DNA of 64,000 nt from JAAELZ01 sp965237485 (GTDB lineage Bacteria; Pseudomonadota; Gammaproteobacteria; Arenicellales; Poriferihabitantaceae): positions 124,001 through 188,000 of the forward strand of contig CBDEFQ010000006.1 of NCBI GenBank assembly GCA_965237485.1, read 5' to 3'. The position numbers and the translations under genes were made by a program. Positions 25,354-33,735 of the stretch are shown here, piece after piece. The notes under the pieces were generated by a model. That model worked only from the letters and a program-made list of their open reading frames with translations. It made no database searches and was not told the origin of the DNA. Every line of letters begins with the position of its first letter. The first letter of the stretch is position 1.

Positions 25354-27411
25354 ATGTCGCGTTTTGTAAATAGTGTTTGCCCGCATGATTGCCCCTCTGC
25401 CTGCGCATTGGAAGTGGAGGTGGTGGATGAAAACACCATAGGACAAGTTAGAGGCGCAAAAGACAACGATTACACATTGGGCGTGATTTGCTCAAAGGTA
25501 GCTAATTACGCACAGCGAACGCACCACCCTGACAGGCTTAAACATCCATTAAAACGCACCGGACCTAAGGGCAGTGGTCAGTTCGCTCAAATAAGCTGGG
25601 AAGAGGCATTAGAGTCGGTTGCTGAGGCTTTTAGCAATGCGACCAAAGAGTTTGGTAGCCAATCAGTTTGGCCCTATTTTTACGGTGGCACCATGGGTCA
25701 GTTGCAACGCGATGGCGTTGTTCGCCTGAGCAACACACTCAATTATTCAGGCCGCATAGGTAATATTTGCACCCATATCGGTTATGCAGGTTGGCGGGTG
25801 GGGGTAGGCTCGGTGCGCGGTAGTGATGCGCGGGACGTGCGCCATTCTGACTTGATTGTTATATGGGGTTGCAATGCGGTGGCCACCCAAATTAATTTTA
25901 TGAAGCATGTCAGCCGTGTGCAGCGTGAGCGGGATGTTACGTTGGTGGTGGTCGACCCCTCTAAAACAGGCACGGCTAAAAAGGCGGATATTCATATTGC
26001 GCCGAAACCAGGTACGGATGGTGCCTTGGCCGCAGCGATGATGCATGTGCTGTTCAGCGAAGGTTTGGCTGATTGGAACTATTTGAAGGAATACACAGAT
26101 GACCCTGAAGGTTTAGAGGCATCTTTAGAGGATAAAACACCGCATTGGGCCGAGCAGATTACAGGTGTTAGTGCAGCAGAGATAATAATGTTTGCTCGTT
26201 TATTCGGCAGCACTCAGAAAAGCTTTATTCGTTTAGGTATCGGGTTTTCTCGCAGTCGTAATGGCGCACACAATGTACACGCGGTAAGTTGCTTGCCAGC
26301 CGTCACGGGTGCTTGGCAGCAAAGAGGCGGAGGGGCGTTGCTGGGTTCTTCAAACATTTTTGAGTTGAATAAAAACTATATCGAAGGCACAGATGCGATG
26401 CACCCTGACTCGCGCCAACTAGATATGTGCCGCATAGGGGCGATACTGAATGGTGAAAAAGCCGATTTAAAAGAGGGGCCGCCTGTTAAAGCGATGCTAA
26501 TACAAAACACCAACCCCATGGCGGTGACACCTGATTCTGGCTATGTCAGAAAAGGCTTTATGCGGGACGATTTGTTTGTCTGTGTGCACGAGCAATTTAT
26601 GACGCAAACCGCGATGATGGCAGATATCGTACTGCCTGCAACCAGTTTTGTAGAACACGATGATTTATACACCAGCTTTGGTCACACTTATCTGCAAGTA
26701 GCGGCGCCATTGATTAAGCCGCACCATGAGTCTCGGTCAAACCATCAGGTGGTGTGCGCTTTGGCCCAAAAATTGGGCGCGCAGCATCCCGCATTTGAGC
26801 AAAGTGCCAAACAGGTTATTGACCAAGCCTTAGTAGATTCCGACTACCCCAGCTTTGATCAGTTACAAGAAAGAAAATGGCAAGATTGCGCCAGTGACCA
26901 TGCCCAAATGAACTTTTTAAATGGATTTGATTGGCCCGATAAAAAGTTCCGCTTTAAACCCAACTGGCGCGAAGCGGGGGATACTCAGGGCATCATGCCC
27001 GAGTGGCCAGGGCATTGGGATATTATTTTCAACGCAGATGAAGATCACCCCTTCAGGTTAATCACTCCCCCAGCAAGGCGATTCTTAAATACTTCTTTTA
27101 CTCAATCTCCCCACTGTTTGAAAGGCGAGAAGCAGCCTTGCGTGCATATTCACCCCATCGATGCTAAAGCACATAAGGTGGCTAACAACCAAACAGTAGT
27201 GCTAGGGAACCAACAAGGCGAAGTTGAACTCAAAGCCTTAGTTAGTGAACGGGTGCAAGTGGGGGTACTTGAGGCACGGGGTATTTGGCCTGGCATCGCT
27301 TTTAAAAATGGTTTGGGCATTAATACGTTAATCAGTGCAGAATCCCCCTACCCAGATGGCGGCGGCGCGTTTCATGACTGCGCAGTTTGGGTAAAAGCCC
27401 TCGGTTCATAA
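25354..27411 (+). CDS. Molybdopterin-dependent oxidoreductase (DMSO reductase superfamily)
   Basis: A 685-residue enzyme with an N-terminal [4Fe-4S] motif at Cys9, Cys13, Cys17 and Cys46 (CPHDCPSAC...VICSK) and the molybdopterin-binding domains of the formate dehydrogenase-like/DMSO reductase superfamily (VVVDPSKTGTAKKADIHIAP; MLIQNTNPMAVTPDS; RLITPPARRFLNTSF near the C-terminus). No twin-arginine signal is seen, so it is probably cytoplasmic. No electron-transfer or membrane subunits are adjacent; a Sco-like gene follows after 2 bases. The substrate is unknown. Confidence 0.88.
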   Translation: MSRFVNSVCPHDCPSACALEVEVVDENTIGQVRGAKDNDYTLGVICSKVANYAQRTHHPDRLKHPLKRTGPKGSGQFAQISWEEALESVAEAFSNATKEFGSQSVWPYFYGGTMGQLQRDGVVRLSNTLNYSGRIGNICTHIGYAGWRVGVGSVRGSDARDVRHSDLIVIWGCNAVATQINFMKHVSRVQRERDVTLVVVDPSKTGTAKKADIHIAPKPGTDGALAAAMMHVLFSEGLADWNYLKEYTDDPEGLEASLEDKTPHWAEQITGVSAAEIIMFARLFGSTQKSFIRLGIGFSRSRNGAHNVHAVSCLPAVTGAWQQRGGGALLGSSNIFELNKNYIEGTDAMHPDSRQLDMCRIGAILNGEKADLKEGPPVKAMLIQNTNPMAVTPDSGYVRKGFMRDDLFVCVHEQFMTQTAMMADIVLPATSFVEHDDLYTSFGHTYLQVAAPLIKPHHESRSNHQVVCALAQKLGAQHPAFEQSAKQVIDQALVDSDYPSFDQLQERKWQDCASDHAQMNFLNGFDWPDKKFRFKPNWREAGDTQGIMPEWPGHWDIIFNADEDHPFRLITPPARRFLNTSFTQSPHCLKGEKQPCVHIHPIDAKAHKVANNQTVVLGNQQGEVELKALVSERVQVGVLEARGIWPGIAFKNGLGINTLISAESPYPDGGGAFHDCAVWVKALGS

Positions 27412-27413
27412 AT

Positions 27414-28022
27414 ATGTTGACTAAGACCATGAATAAAAAGTTAACCGCCTTGATGTTTGCAATTGTTGCAATAGGTGCAGGGGTGTTGGCTTATCAATGG
27501 CAATTAAAGCAAACTAACCAACGAGATATCAATACTAACGCTACTTATACGGCCTACCCCGGGGGAGATTTCACCTTAGACAGTTTTGCTGGCGAAGTGT
27601 CTCTGTCAGATTTTAAAGGACAACCTGTACTCATATATTTCGGCTGGACAAACTGCCCAGATGTTTGCCCTAATTCCTTAGTGGTGATGGCAGAAGCCAT
27701 GAGAATTTTAGAGGGTGAAATAGGGGTTAAAGGCTTGTTGATTAGTTTGGACCCTGAACGCGATACGGTGGATAAACTCAAAGATTGCGCGCCCTACTTT
27801 CACCCTAATATTACGGGCCTAAATAGTTCAGTACACCGCTTGCTAGAGGTGGCAAAGCGCTATGGCGTTTATTACAAAAAGGCCGAGCGGGAAGAACAAA
27901 ATGAGTATTCGATAGACCATACATCACGGATATATTTGGTTGGCCGAGACTCCAAATTGGCTGGGGTGATTAACCATGGTGTCAGTGCAACCGAGGTGGC
28001 AGAACGAGTGCGGCGCCTCTAA
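27414..28022 (+). CDS. Sco1/SenC/PrrC-family thiol:copper protein
   Basis: A 202-residue membrane-anchored thioredoxin-fold protein. The N-terminal helix (residues about 9-28) is followed by the Sco motif CPDVC (Cys81, Cys85) and His169 in SIDHTSRIYLV, the three copper ligands. Family members deliver copper to cytochrome c oxidase or reduce its cysteines. It begins directly after the molybdopterin enzyme stop. No oxidase genes are nearby. Confidence 0.9.
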   Translation: MLTKTMNKKLTALMFAIVAIGAGVLAYQWQLKQTNQRDINTNATYTAYPGGDFTLDSFAGEVSLSDFKGQPVLIYFGWTNCPDVCPNSLVVMAEAMRILEGEIGVKGLLISLDPERDTVDKLKDCAPYFHPNITGLNSSVHRLLEVAKRYGVYYKKAEREEQNEYSIDHTSRIYLVGRDSKLAGVINHGVSATEVAERVRRL

Positions 28023-28432
28023 AACGAAGTTTTCACGTGGCAGGTTCTTATCCCCTTTGCCATTGATGCTGGAATATTGGGGCTGTTAGGGTTGACAGCT
28101 AAAGTTCTGGAACTGGGTATAACCACTAAGTCCATATCTTCCATCGGTATAGCCCCTATCAGTATTTCATCTCCTAGTACCAAAGCACCGGTAAATCCAG
28201 ACCGATTCATAAAACTGATCATTACTGGACCAACATAAGGTACTAACTGTTTTGTACCATCAGCAAGCGTTACCTCGCGATCCTCAACGGCATCTAAGTC
28301 TAGCTGAATGCGAATATGATCTGGTATGCATAAATGTAAGGTGCCCGTGTCGGCTAATGCCTCTATTTCAATAGGAGAGAGGTCAGAACGCCTTGGGTTG
28401 CTTAATGTAATTTTTGATTTAGTTAATCCCAT
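28019..28432 (-). CDS. Retropepsin-like clan AA aspartic protease
   Basis: A 137-residue soluble protein with the active-site triad Asp28-Thr29-Gly30 in ALADTGT, as in single-domain retropepsin-like clan AA proteases that dimerise to form one active site. The second conserved region is GALVLGDEILIGAIPMEDMD. It is transcribed toward the Sco-like gene, their stops overlapping by 4 bases. The target is unknown; no partner antitoxin or substrate gene is seen. Confidence 0.8.
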   Translation of the reverse strand: MGLTKSKITLSNPRRSDLSPIEIEALADTGTLHLCIPDHIRIQLDLDAVEDREVTLADGTKQLVPYVGPVMISFMNRSGFTGALVLGDEILIGAIPMEDMDLVVIPSSRTLAVNPNSPNIPASMAKGIRTCHVKTSF

Positions 28433-28793
28433 GATGGCATTTAGTTGAAAATTTGTCTGTCTCTTCTGGTTAGATTTAATGTTTGCGGCATTATATCTCC
28501 AAATTTTGAAGGTGCGGGCACCGGGAAATAAATAATATTAATCGTAAAGCAATGCGCCTAACTAATTTGTTAAATCAGTTTACCACCAAACCATGCCAAT
28601 TGGGCAAGATCAGTCTAATGCTACTTTAATCACACATATTTTATATCGATAAATCAGTAATTACGTACGTGTAACCGCACTAAACTACCTTTCGTCAGTT
28701 ATTGTGACTAATGGCACTTTCTTTTAATTCTCCCACTACTATAGTCCACCGTACTTAATCAGCGACTCAAATTCGAGATTGGTTAAGTGACAA
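28433..28793. other. AT-rich intergenic region between protease gene and IS256 copy 1
   Basis: No gene, RNA or repeat was recognised in these 361 bases. The stretch should hold the promoter of the leftward protease gene. Its right edge is the start of the IS256-family element. Confidence 0.5.
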
Positions 28794-30188
28794 GATTACG
28801 CAACATTGGGTATGGACTTTTTGTCTAGCAAGTTGACTCATTGTCGTTCCACACGATATATCGATGATTAGCATTAGCCCATTCGTCGTCAATTTCAATC
28901 AGAATGGCACTGACTAATCGTAACCAAGCCTCTCGGTTAGGAAAGACTCTGACCAAGCGGGTTCGCCGCTTAAGTTCTTGTTGAACCGTCCGTTCAATGC
29001 GGTTGGAGGTTCGCATTTTCTTTTGGTGTCTATCTGGCAAGGCAAACACATTTAACCCTTCAGGCACATTGTTTTCTAGCCACTGCGCCAAGTGAGCATG
29101 CTTTTCCTGGTACTGGCTCACAAGGACTTTTAGATTAACCTGAGCAGCTGCCATATTGGGTGCATTCCAAACACTACGCAGCTCACCACCAATGCGCTGC
29201 TTGATCTTGTGATTGGAGGCATGATGCATTGCATTCTGCGCTAGATGAAACTGGCAACGCTGCCAAGGTATACCTGGGAACACTGCCTTTCTAGCGGCTT
29301 TTAAGCCACGGTGATCATCACTGACAATAAACTCAATACCATGTATGCCCCGGTCAACCAAGCCTTTGAGGAACTCTCGCCAGTTAACCTCGGCTTCATT
29401 AAGTGCCATTGCCGTTCCTAATACGCAACGCCGTCCACAAGGCAATACACCCACCGCACTCAACACCGCCATATCAATCACTTGGTGGCCCTCACCCACC
29501 TTTTCATAACGCGCATCAAGGATTAGGTAAGAGACTTTACCCAACGGACGATCACGCCAGACTTTTAACGCCTCATCCATGCTCTGGTTAGCCCGTGAGA
29601 CCGGTGTAGAGGAGATGCTTTCAATACCCCATGCTCTGCATGACTTTTTCGACTCGGCGCGTGCTAACGCCCGTCACGTACATTTCAGCAACGGTCAGCA
29701 TCATCGCACGTTGGCTGCGTAAGCCGCGTTCTAGCGATTGAGGGTAAAAAGGTTCATCAACGTGTTGAGCGGTCTTTGGGATACGCAGATTGAGCGTACC
29801 GGCTTGCGTATCGATACGCTTATCCTGGTAGCCATGGGCAAACCCTGGCCGGTCTTGACTATGCTCATAGTGTGATGCGCCTGGAAACGGCTCTCTTTCA
29901 ATCTTCATCGCCTCATTGAGCAGTGCGGTGAGCACGGGGCGCATGGCATCGGGGCCTTCTGAGATGTGTGTTCCACTACTACGTCAAATACGTTATTGTT
30001 TGATTGGGTCATTTGGGTGTCTCCAGTATTTTAATTGCTTAAAACAGGGAACGCACCAATGGCTCAACTTACAAGACACCAAGATAGAAAATTTGAATAA
30101 ATCAAAAATTCGGAAAAATTCCCCTTAGGGGGGAAAAGGCAATACTGCTCTATCTAATATAAAAGTCCATACCTGAAGTTACAGTATC
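28794..30188. mobile_element. IS256-family element, copy 1 (degenerate)
   Basis: About 1395 bp, bounded by imperfect inverted ends of about 30 bases: GATTACGCAACATTGGGTAT at the left and the complement of GATACTGTAACTTCAGGTAT at the right, sharing the inner GGTATGGACTTTT. Target duplication was not found, so the outer limits carry some uncertainty. The transposase is broken. A second partial copy lies at 59121-61205. Confidence 0.75.
28825..30012 (-). pseudogene. IS256-family transposase, two frameshifts
   Basis: The frame starts MTQSNNNVFDVVVEH at 30012 and shifts near 29960-29970 into the frame holding MRPVLTALLNEAMKIEREPF. It shifts again near 29613-29620 (an extra G in a GGGG run, where ATGGGTATTGAA is expected) into the C-terminal frame with the DDE region (YLILDARYEKV, then FIVSDDHRGLKAARKAVFPG and the WQRCQFHLAQNAM helix). 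All domains survive but no intact protein can be made. Mutase-type IS256 transposases do not normally use programmed frameshifting. Confidence 0.85.
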
Positions 30189-30213
30189 TAATTAAATTAA
30201 AAGGAAATAGAAA

Positions 30214-30603
30214 ATGAATAAAATCAATGTTAACTATAAGCAGTTCGCTAAAGTCTTTCACCTCGCTGTATTTGCACTTATTTTAAGTGCCTTTTCAAGT
30301 AACGTATCAGCGGCTGAAACGGTGAATATCAACACAGCTAACGCGTAAACCTTACAGATTATTCCAGGCATTGGCCCAGATAAATCTAGCCGCATCATTA
30401 AGCTACGCAAGCAAAACCAAGGGTTTGCTACATTTGACGAGCTGCTACAGGTAAAGGGTATCGGTGCGAAGACTTTGGTACGTATTAAAAAGCACGGCGC
30501 ACTAGACAGTGGAATTTCTACGCTTCCTGCTGATTATAAGAAGTCTAAGCGAAGGAAGTCAGCGAAAGCTAAAACGACTACCGCGGTACAATCGCTTAGT
30601 TAG
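30214..30603 (+). pseudogene. ComEA-like helix-hairpin-helix DNA-binding protein, nonsense mutation
   Basis: A 130-codon frame with a signal peptide (LAVFALILSAFSSNVSA) then VNINTANA, a TAA at 30346-30348, and the rest of a ComEA-type HhH domain (TLQIIPGIGPDKSSRIIKLR, then FDELLQVKGIGAKTL) to the natural stop at 30601. A single base change (GAA to TAA) explains the stop, since NTANAETLQ is typical. ComEA binds DNA in the periplasm during natural transformation. A ribosome site AAGGAAATAG precedes the ATG, and a terminator follows, so the unit is otherwise intact. It lies just outside the IS256 element. Confidence 0.85.
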
Positions 30604-30628
30604 TTTACGCTTGCTGTAGAAAACGATG

Positions 30629-30652
30629 GCCGCCACTTGTTGGCGGCTTTTT
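30629..30652 (+). terminator. Rho-independent terminator after comEA-like gene
   Basis: A 7-bp stem GCCGCCA / TGGCGGC with a 5-base loop is followed by a T run (30648-30652). It is placed 25 bases after the comEA-like stop codon and points rightward, between that gene and the convergent trpE end. Confidence 0.8.
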
Positions 30653-30686
30653 AGTATTTAAAGCTCAGGCAATGACTGCCGATAGC

Positions 30687-32183
30687 TTAGTTATGCTCAC
30701 CCAGTTGCAATCGATTTTGTGCGAGCTGAGCCGCTTTAAATACGGCGCGCGCCTTATTGAGGGTTTCCTTCCATTCAAGCTCAGGAACTGAATCAGCCAC
30801 GATGCCAGCACCAGCTTGAATTGTAAGCTTGTTATCGCTCACAATTGCAGTACGAATAGCGATGGCTGTGTCCATATTGCCGTTCCAACTTATGTAGCCA
30901 ATAGCGCCAGAATAGATACCGCGTTTTACCGGTTCTAGCTCTTGAATGATTTCCATGGCACGAATTTTCGGCGCGCCAGAAACAGTGCCAGCGGGAAAGG
31001 TTGCCTTGAGAACATCAATAGCTTGCAGATTGCCTTTTAAGGTGCCGACCACGTTGGAAACAATATGCATTACGTGGGAGTAGCGTTCGATATTCTCGCG
31101 TTCAGTTACTTTTACTGTGCCCACCTTGGAAACGCGCCCTGCGTCATTGCGCCCAAGGTCGACTAGCATTAAGTGTTCCGCGAGTTCTTTGGGGTCGTGT
31201 TTTAGTTCCTCTTCCATTTTAAGATCGTGCGCCGCATCCCGCCCGCGCCTGCGCGTGCCGGCGATAGGCCTGACCGTTAATTCATTGTCTTCCACCCTCA
31301 CCAATATTTCTGGTGAGGAACCCACCACATAAGAATCGTGAAGGTCAAGGTAGTACATATAGGGTGAAGGGTTTAGCGTGCGCAGTGCCCGATATAAGTC
31401 CAGTGGGTCACCCTCATAAGGTGCTGTCATTTGCTGCGACAATACCACCTGAAAAATATCGCCCTCAACAATGTATTCTTTGGCTTTTTCTACCGCTTTT
31501 AAAAACCCAGCTCGCGTAAATGAAGACTTAAAATCTTCTTCCTCTAAAGCTTTGGAACTCGCGTTAAACGCTCGTGGTGGCATGGCTTGGTCAAGCTGGT
31601 CGTTAATGCTGTCCAAGCGACGTTGGCCTTGTGCGTAAGCATCGGTCTGATTGGGGTCGACGTGAACAATCAGAATGAGTCGATTCGAGAGTGAGTCGAA
31701 GACCACAATCTCTTGCGCAACCATCAGCAATATATCTGGTGCCTCTATCTGGTCTGGCTTGTCATTGCCGGCTAGCTTGGGTTCGATGTAGTGTACGGTG
31801 TCGAAACCAAAAAAACCTACTAGGCCACCAGAAAAGCGGGGTAAGCCTTCAATATCAGCAACCTTGAACTGTTGTTGAAATTGAGAAATTTCGGCGAGTG
31901 GGTCTTCAACTTCCTCATTGCGTAAAACCCGGTGTCCGTCTTGCAGCTTTACACGTTTTTTGTGAACGCTAAAGCGTTTGTTACACGGTAAGCCGATGAT
32001 CGAATAGCGGCCCCATTTTTCTCCACCTTGTACGGATTCGAATAAAAAGCTATAAGGGCTACTGGCTAGCTTTCGGTAAACACTGAGTGGCGTTTCATAG
32101 TCGGCTAAGATCTCACGCGAAATAGGAACTAGGTTGCAGTTAGCTTCTGCAAAAGCTTGAAGGTCGGATTGAGATTGGATCAT
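30687..32183 (-). CDS. trpE: Anthranilate synthase component I
   Basis: Converts chorismate to anthranilate with the TrpG glutaminase, the first committed step of tryptophan synthesis. At 498 residues it is full length, with the N-terminal regulatory domain (residues about 15-170) including SPYSFLFESVQGGEKWGRYS, and the chorismate-binding domain carrying RPIAGTRRRG, FPAGTVSGAPK and GAGIVADSVPELEW. trpG, trpD and trpC do not follow; a converging comEA-like remnant and an IS lie downstream. It follows gph and rpe, the common gammaproteobacterial order. Confidence 0.95.
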   Translation of the reverse strand: MIQSQSDLQAFAEANCNLVPISREILADYETPLSVYRKLASSPYSFLFESVQGGEKWGRYSIIGLPCNKRFSVHKKRVKLQDGHRVLRNEEVEDPLAEISQFQQQFKVADIEGLPRFSGGLVGFFGFDTVHYIEPKLAGNDKPDQIEAPDILLMVAQEIVVFDSLSNRLILIVHVDPNQTDAYAQGQRRLDSINDQLDQAMPPRAFNASSKALEEEDFKSSFTRAGFLKAVEKAKEYIVEGDIFQVVLSQQMTAPYEGDPLDLYRALRTLNPSPYMYYLDLHDSYVVGSSPEILVRVEDNELTVRPIAGTRRRGRDAAHDLKMEEELKHDPKELAEHLMLVDLGRNDAGRVSKVGTVKVTERENIERYSHVMHIVSNVVGTLKGNLQAIDVLKATFPAGTVSGAPKIRAMEIIQELEPVKRGIYSGAIGYISWNGNMDTAIAIRTAIVSDNKLTIQAGAGIVADSVPELEWKETLNKARAVFKAAQLAQNRLQLGEHN

Positions 32184-32310
32184 GGTGCGGATAAATCAAA
32201 CGGTTAACGGACAATAAATTCGGATGGAGAACTACTATCTAACTCGCCAACAAATTCTGGTCGTTAACTGTGTGTTCGGTATCATGGGGTGATTATGGCA
32301 CCTAAGTGGA

Positions 32311-32973
32311 TCAAACAAAATTAATTATTTGGTTTAGCTTACTAACCACTGCTAAGGGCTGCAATGCATTTAAGTCGGCACCTTGTGCATAGCCATAATC
32401 AACTGCTACGGCACTAATATTCGCCGCTTTTGCAGCATTCAAATCATGCGCTGAGTCGCCTACCATGAAGACTTGTTCTGGGCGAAGTGCCAATTCATTT
32501 AGCGCAAGTTCAAGCTGGGCAGGGTGCGGTTTTTTGTGCTCGCAACTATCGCCGTACACTACACTACTAAAATAATGGGCAATGTTGAGTTGTTGCAACA
32601 ATAGGCCTGTGCTAACCGGGGCTTTATTGGTTACTAGAGCAAGCTTTATGTCTCTTGTGTGAAGCATACTTAAAGTGGCGTTCACCGTTGGGTACAAATA
32701 GCTAGCAACACAGACGTTATTTTCGTAATAATTGATAAACATGTCTAGCGCTTGTTCTAAAAGGGCTGGATCAAGTTTACCGTTTAGGCCTCGTGTAAGT
32801 GAGCGTTTAACGAAGGCTTCAAGACCGTTTCCGACCCATTGCGTCACTTGCGATTCACTTACGGTTGGAAGCTTGAGCTGTTTTAAGGTGTGGTTGGCAG
32901 CGCGCCAGATGTCGGGCACTGAGTTAACTAAGGTGCCGTCTAGGTCAAATAAAATGCCTTCGACAGCCGCTAT
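32311..32973 (-). CDS. gph: Phosphoglycolate phosphatase-like HAD hydrolase with a non-canonical start
   Basis: Removes phosphate from 2-phosphoglycolate, a product of oxidative DNA repair. HAD motif I (LFDLDGTLVNS), motif II around LVTNKAPVS, the Lys region and motif IV (VFMVGDSAHDLNAAKAAN) are present. No ATG, GTG or TTG lies upstream of motif I in frame: between the rpe stop codon (32983-32985) and motif I the codons are CTT GGC GGG ATA GCG GCT GTC GAA GGC ATT. The natural start (M-AAVEGILFDLDGT) appears to have become ATA at 32971-32973. The first GTG in frame (32917-32919) would delete the catalytic Asp. The reading frame is the same as that of rpe. Confidence 0.75.
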   Translation of the reverse strand: MAAVEGILFDLDGTLVNSVPDIWRAANHTLKQLKLPTVSESQVTQWVGNGLEAFVKRSLTRGLNGKLDPALLEQALDMFINYYENNVCVASYLYPTVNATLSMLHTRDIKLALVTNKAPVSTGLLLQQLNIAHYFSSVVYGDSCEHKKPHPAQLELALNELALRPEQVFMVGDSAHDLNAAKAANISAVAVDYGYAQGADLNALQPLAVVSKLNQIINFV

Positions 32974-32982
32974 CCCGCCAAG

Positions 32983-33669
32983 CTAAGCTTTGGCTAACTC
33001 ATCACGCATTTTTTTAATAATGCTGTCGTATATATTTTGATCACGGTCATTGGCATGGCCAAAAATACCTGAGCCTGCAACAAAGGTGTTGGCGCCAGCT
33101 TGTGCTATTTCCCGTATATTATCTACCTTTACGCCGCCATCAATCTCTAGGCGAATATCAGAGCCACTTTCATCGATTAATTTTTTCACTTGGCGTAGCT
33201 TATCCAAAGTCGAAGAGATAAAGCTCTGACCTCCAAAACCTGGGTTAACCGACATCAGTAAAATCATATCGACTTTATCCATAACGTAATCGAGATGGGA
33301 TAAGGAAGTCGAGGGGTTGAAAACTAAACCGGCTTTACAGCCTTGCTCTTTTATCAAGCCCAAGGTTCGATCAATATGCTCTGAGCCTTCAGGGTGGAAG
33401 GTGATATAGCTGGCACCAGCTTTGGCAAAGTCCGGAATAATGCGGTCAACGGGTTTCACCATCAGATGCACGTCAATAGGCACTGTTACCCCGTGGCTGC
33501 GCAGTGCGTCGCATACTAATGGGCCGATAGTTAAATTAGGCACATAGTGATTATCCATTACATCAAAGTGCACCATGTCCGCACCCGACGCGAGCACTTG
33601 GTCAACTTCCTCGCCTAGCTTAGCAAAATTTGCCGATAAAATGGAAGGGGCGATGGCAAAGTTTTTCAT
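32983..33669 (-). CDS. rpe: Ribulose-phosphate 3-epimerase
   Basis: Interconverts ribulose-5-phosphate and xylulose-5-phosphate in the pentose phosphate pathway. A 228-residue TIM barrel with the signatures APSILSANFAKLGEEV, HFDVMDNHYVPNLTIGP, VNPGFGGQSF and LEIDGGVKVDNI (metal and acid-base residues). Its TAG stop is followed without frame change by the gph sequence. Upstream lies the aceK remnant. Confidence 0.96.
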   Translation of the reverse strand: MKNFAIAPSILSANFAKLGEEVDQVLASGADMVHFDVMDNHYVPNLTIGPLVCDALRSHGVTVPIDVHLMVKPVDRIIPDFAKAGASYITFHPEGSEHIDRTLGLIKEQGCKAGLVFNPSTSLSHLDYVMDKVDMILLMSVNPGFGGQSFISSTLDKLRQVKKLIDESGSDIRLEIDGGVKVDNIREIAQAGANTFVAGSGIFGHANDRDQNIYDSIIKKMRDELAKA

Positions 33670-33735
33670 GATGAATTAATTTCTGGCCTGAAGGCTGAAC
33701 TTTAGCGTATTCAAATTAGTACGTCACCCGCTTAG

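Noticed and set aside
29600..29625. Programmed frameshift in the IS256 transposase
   Set aside because: IS256-family elements have single-frame transposases, and this copy has a second frameshift, so decay is the better reading.
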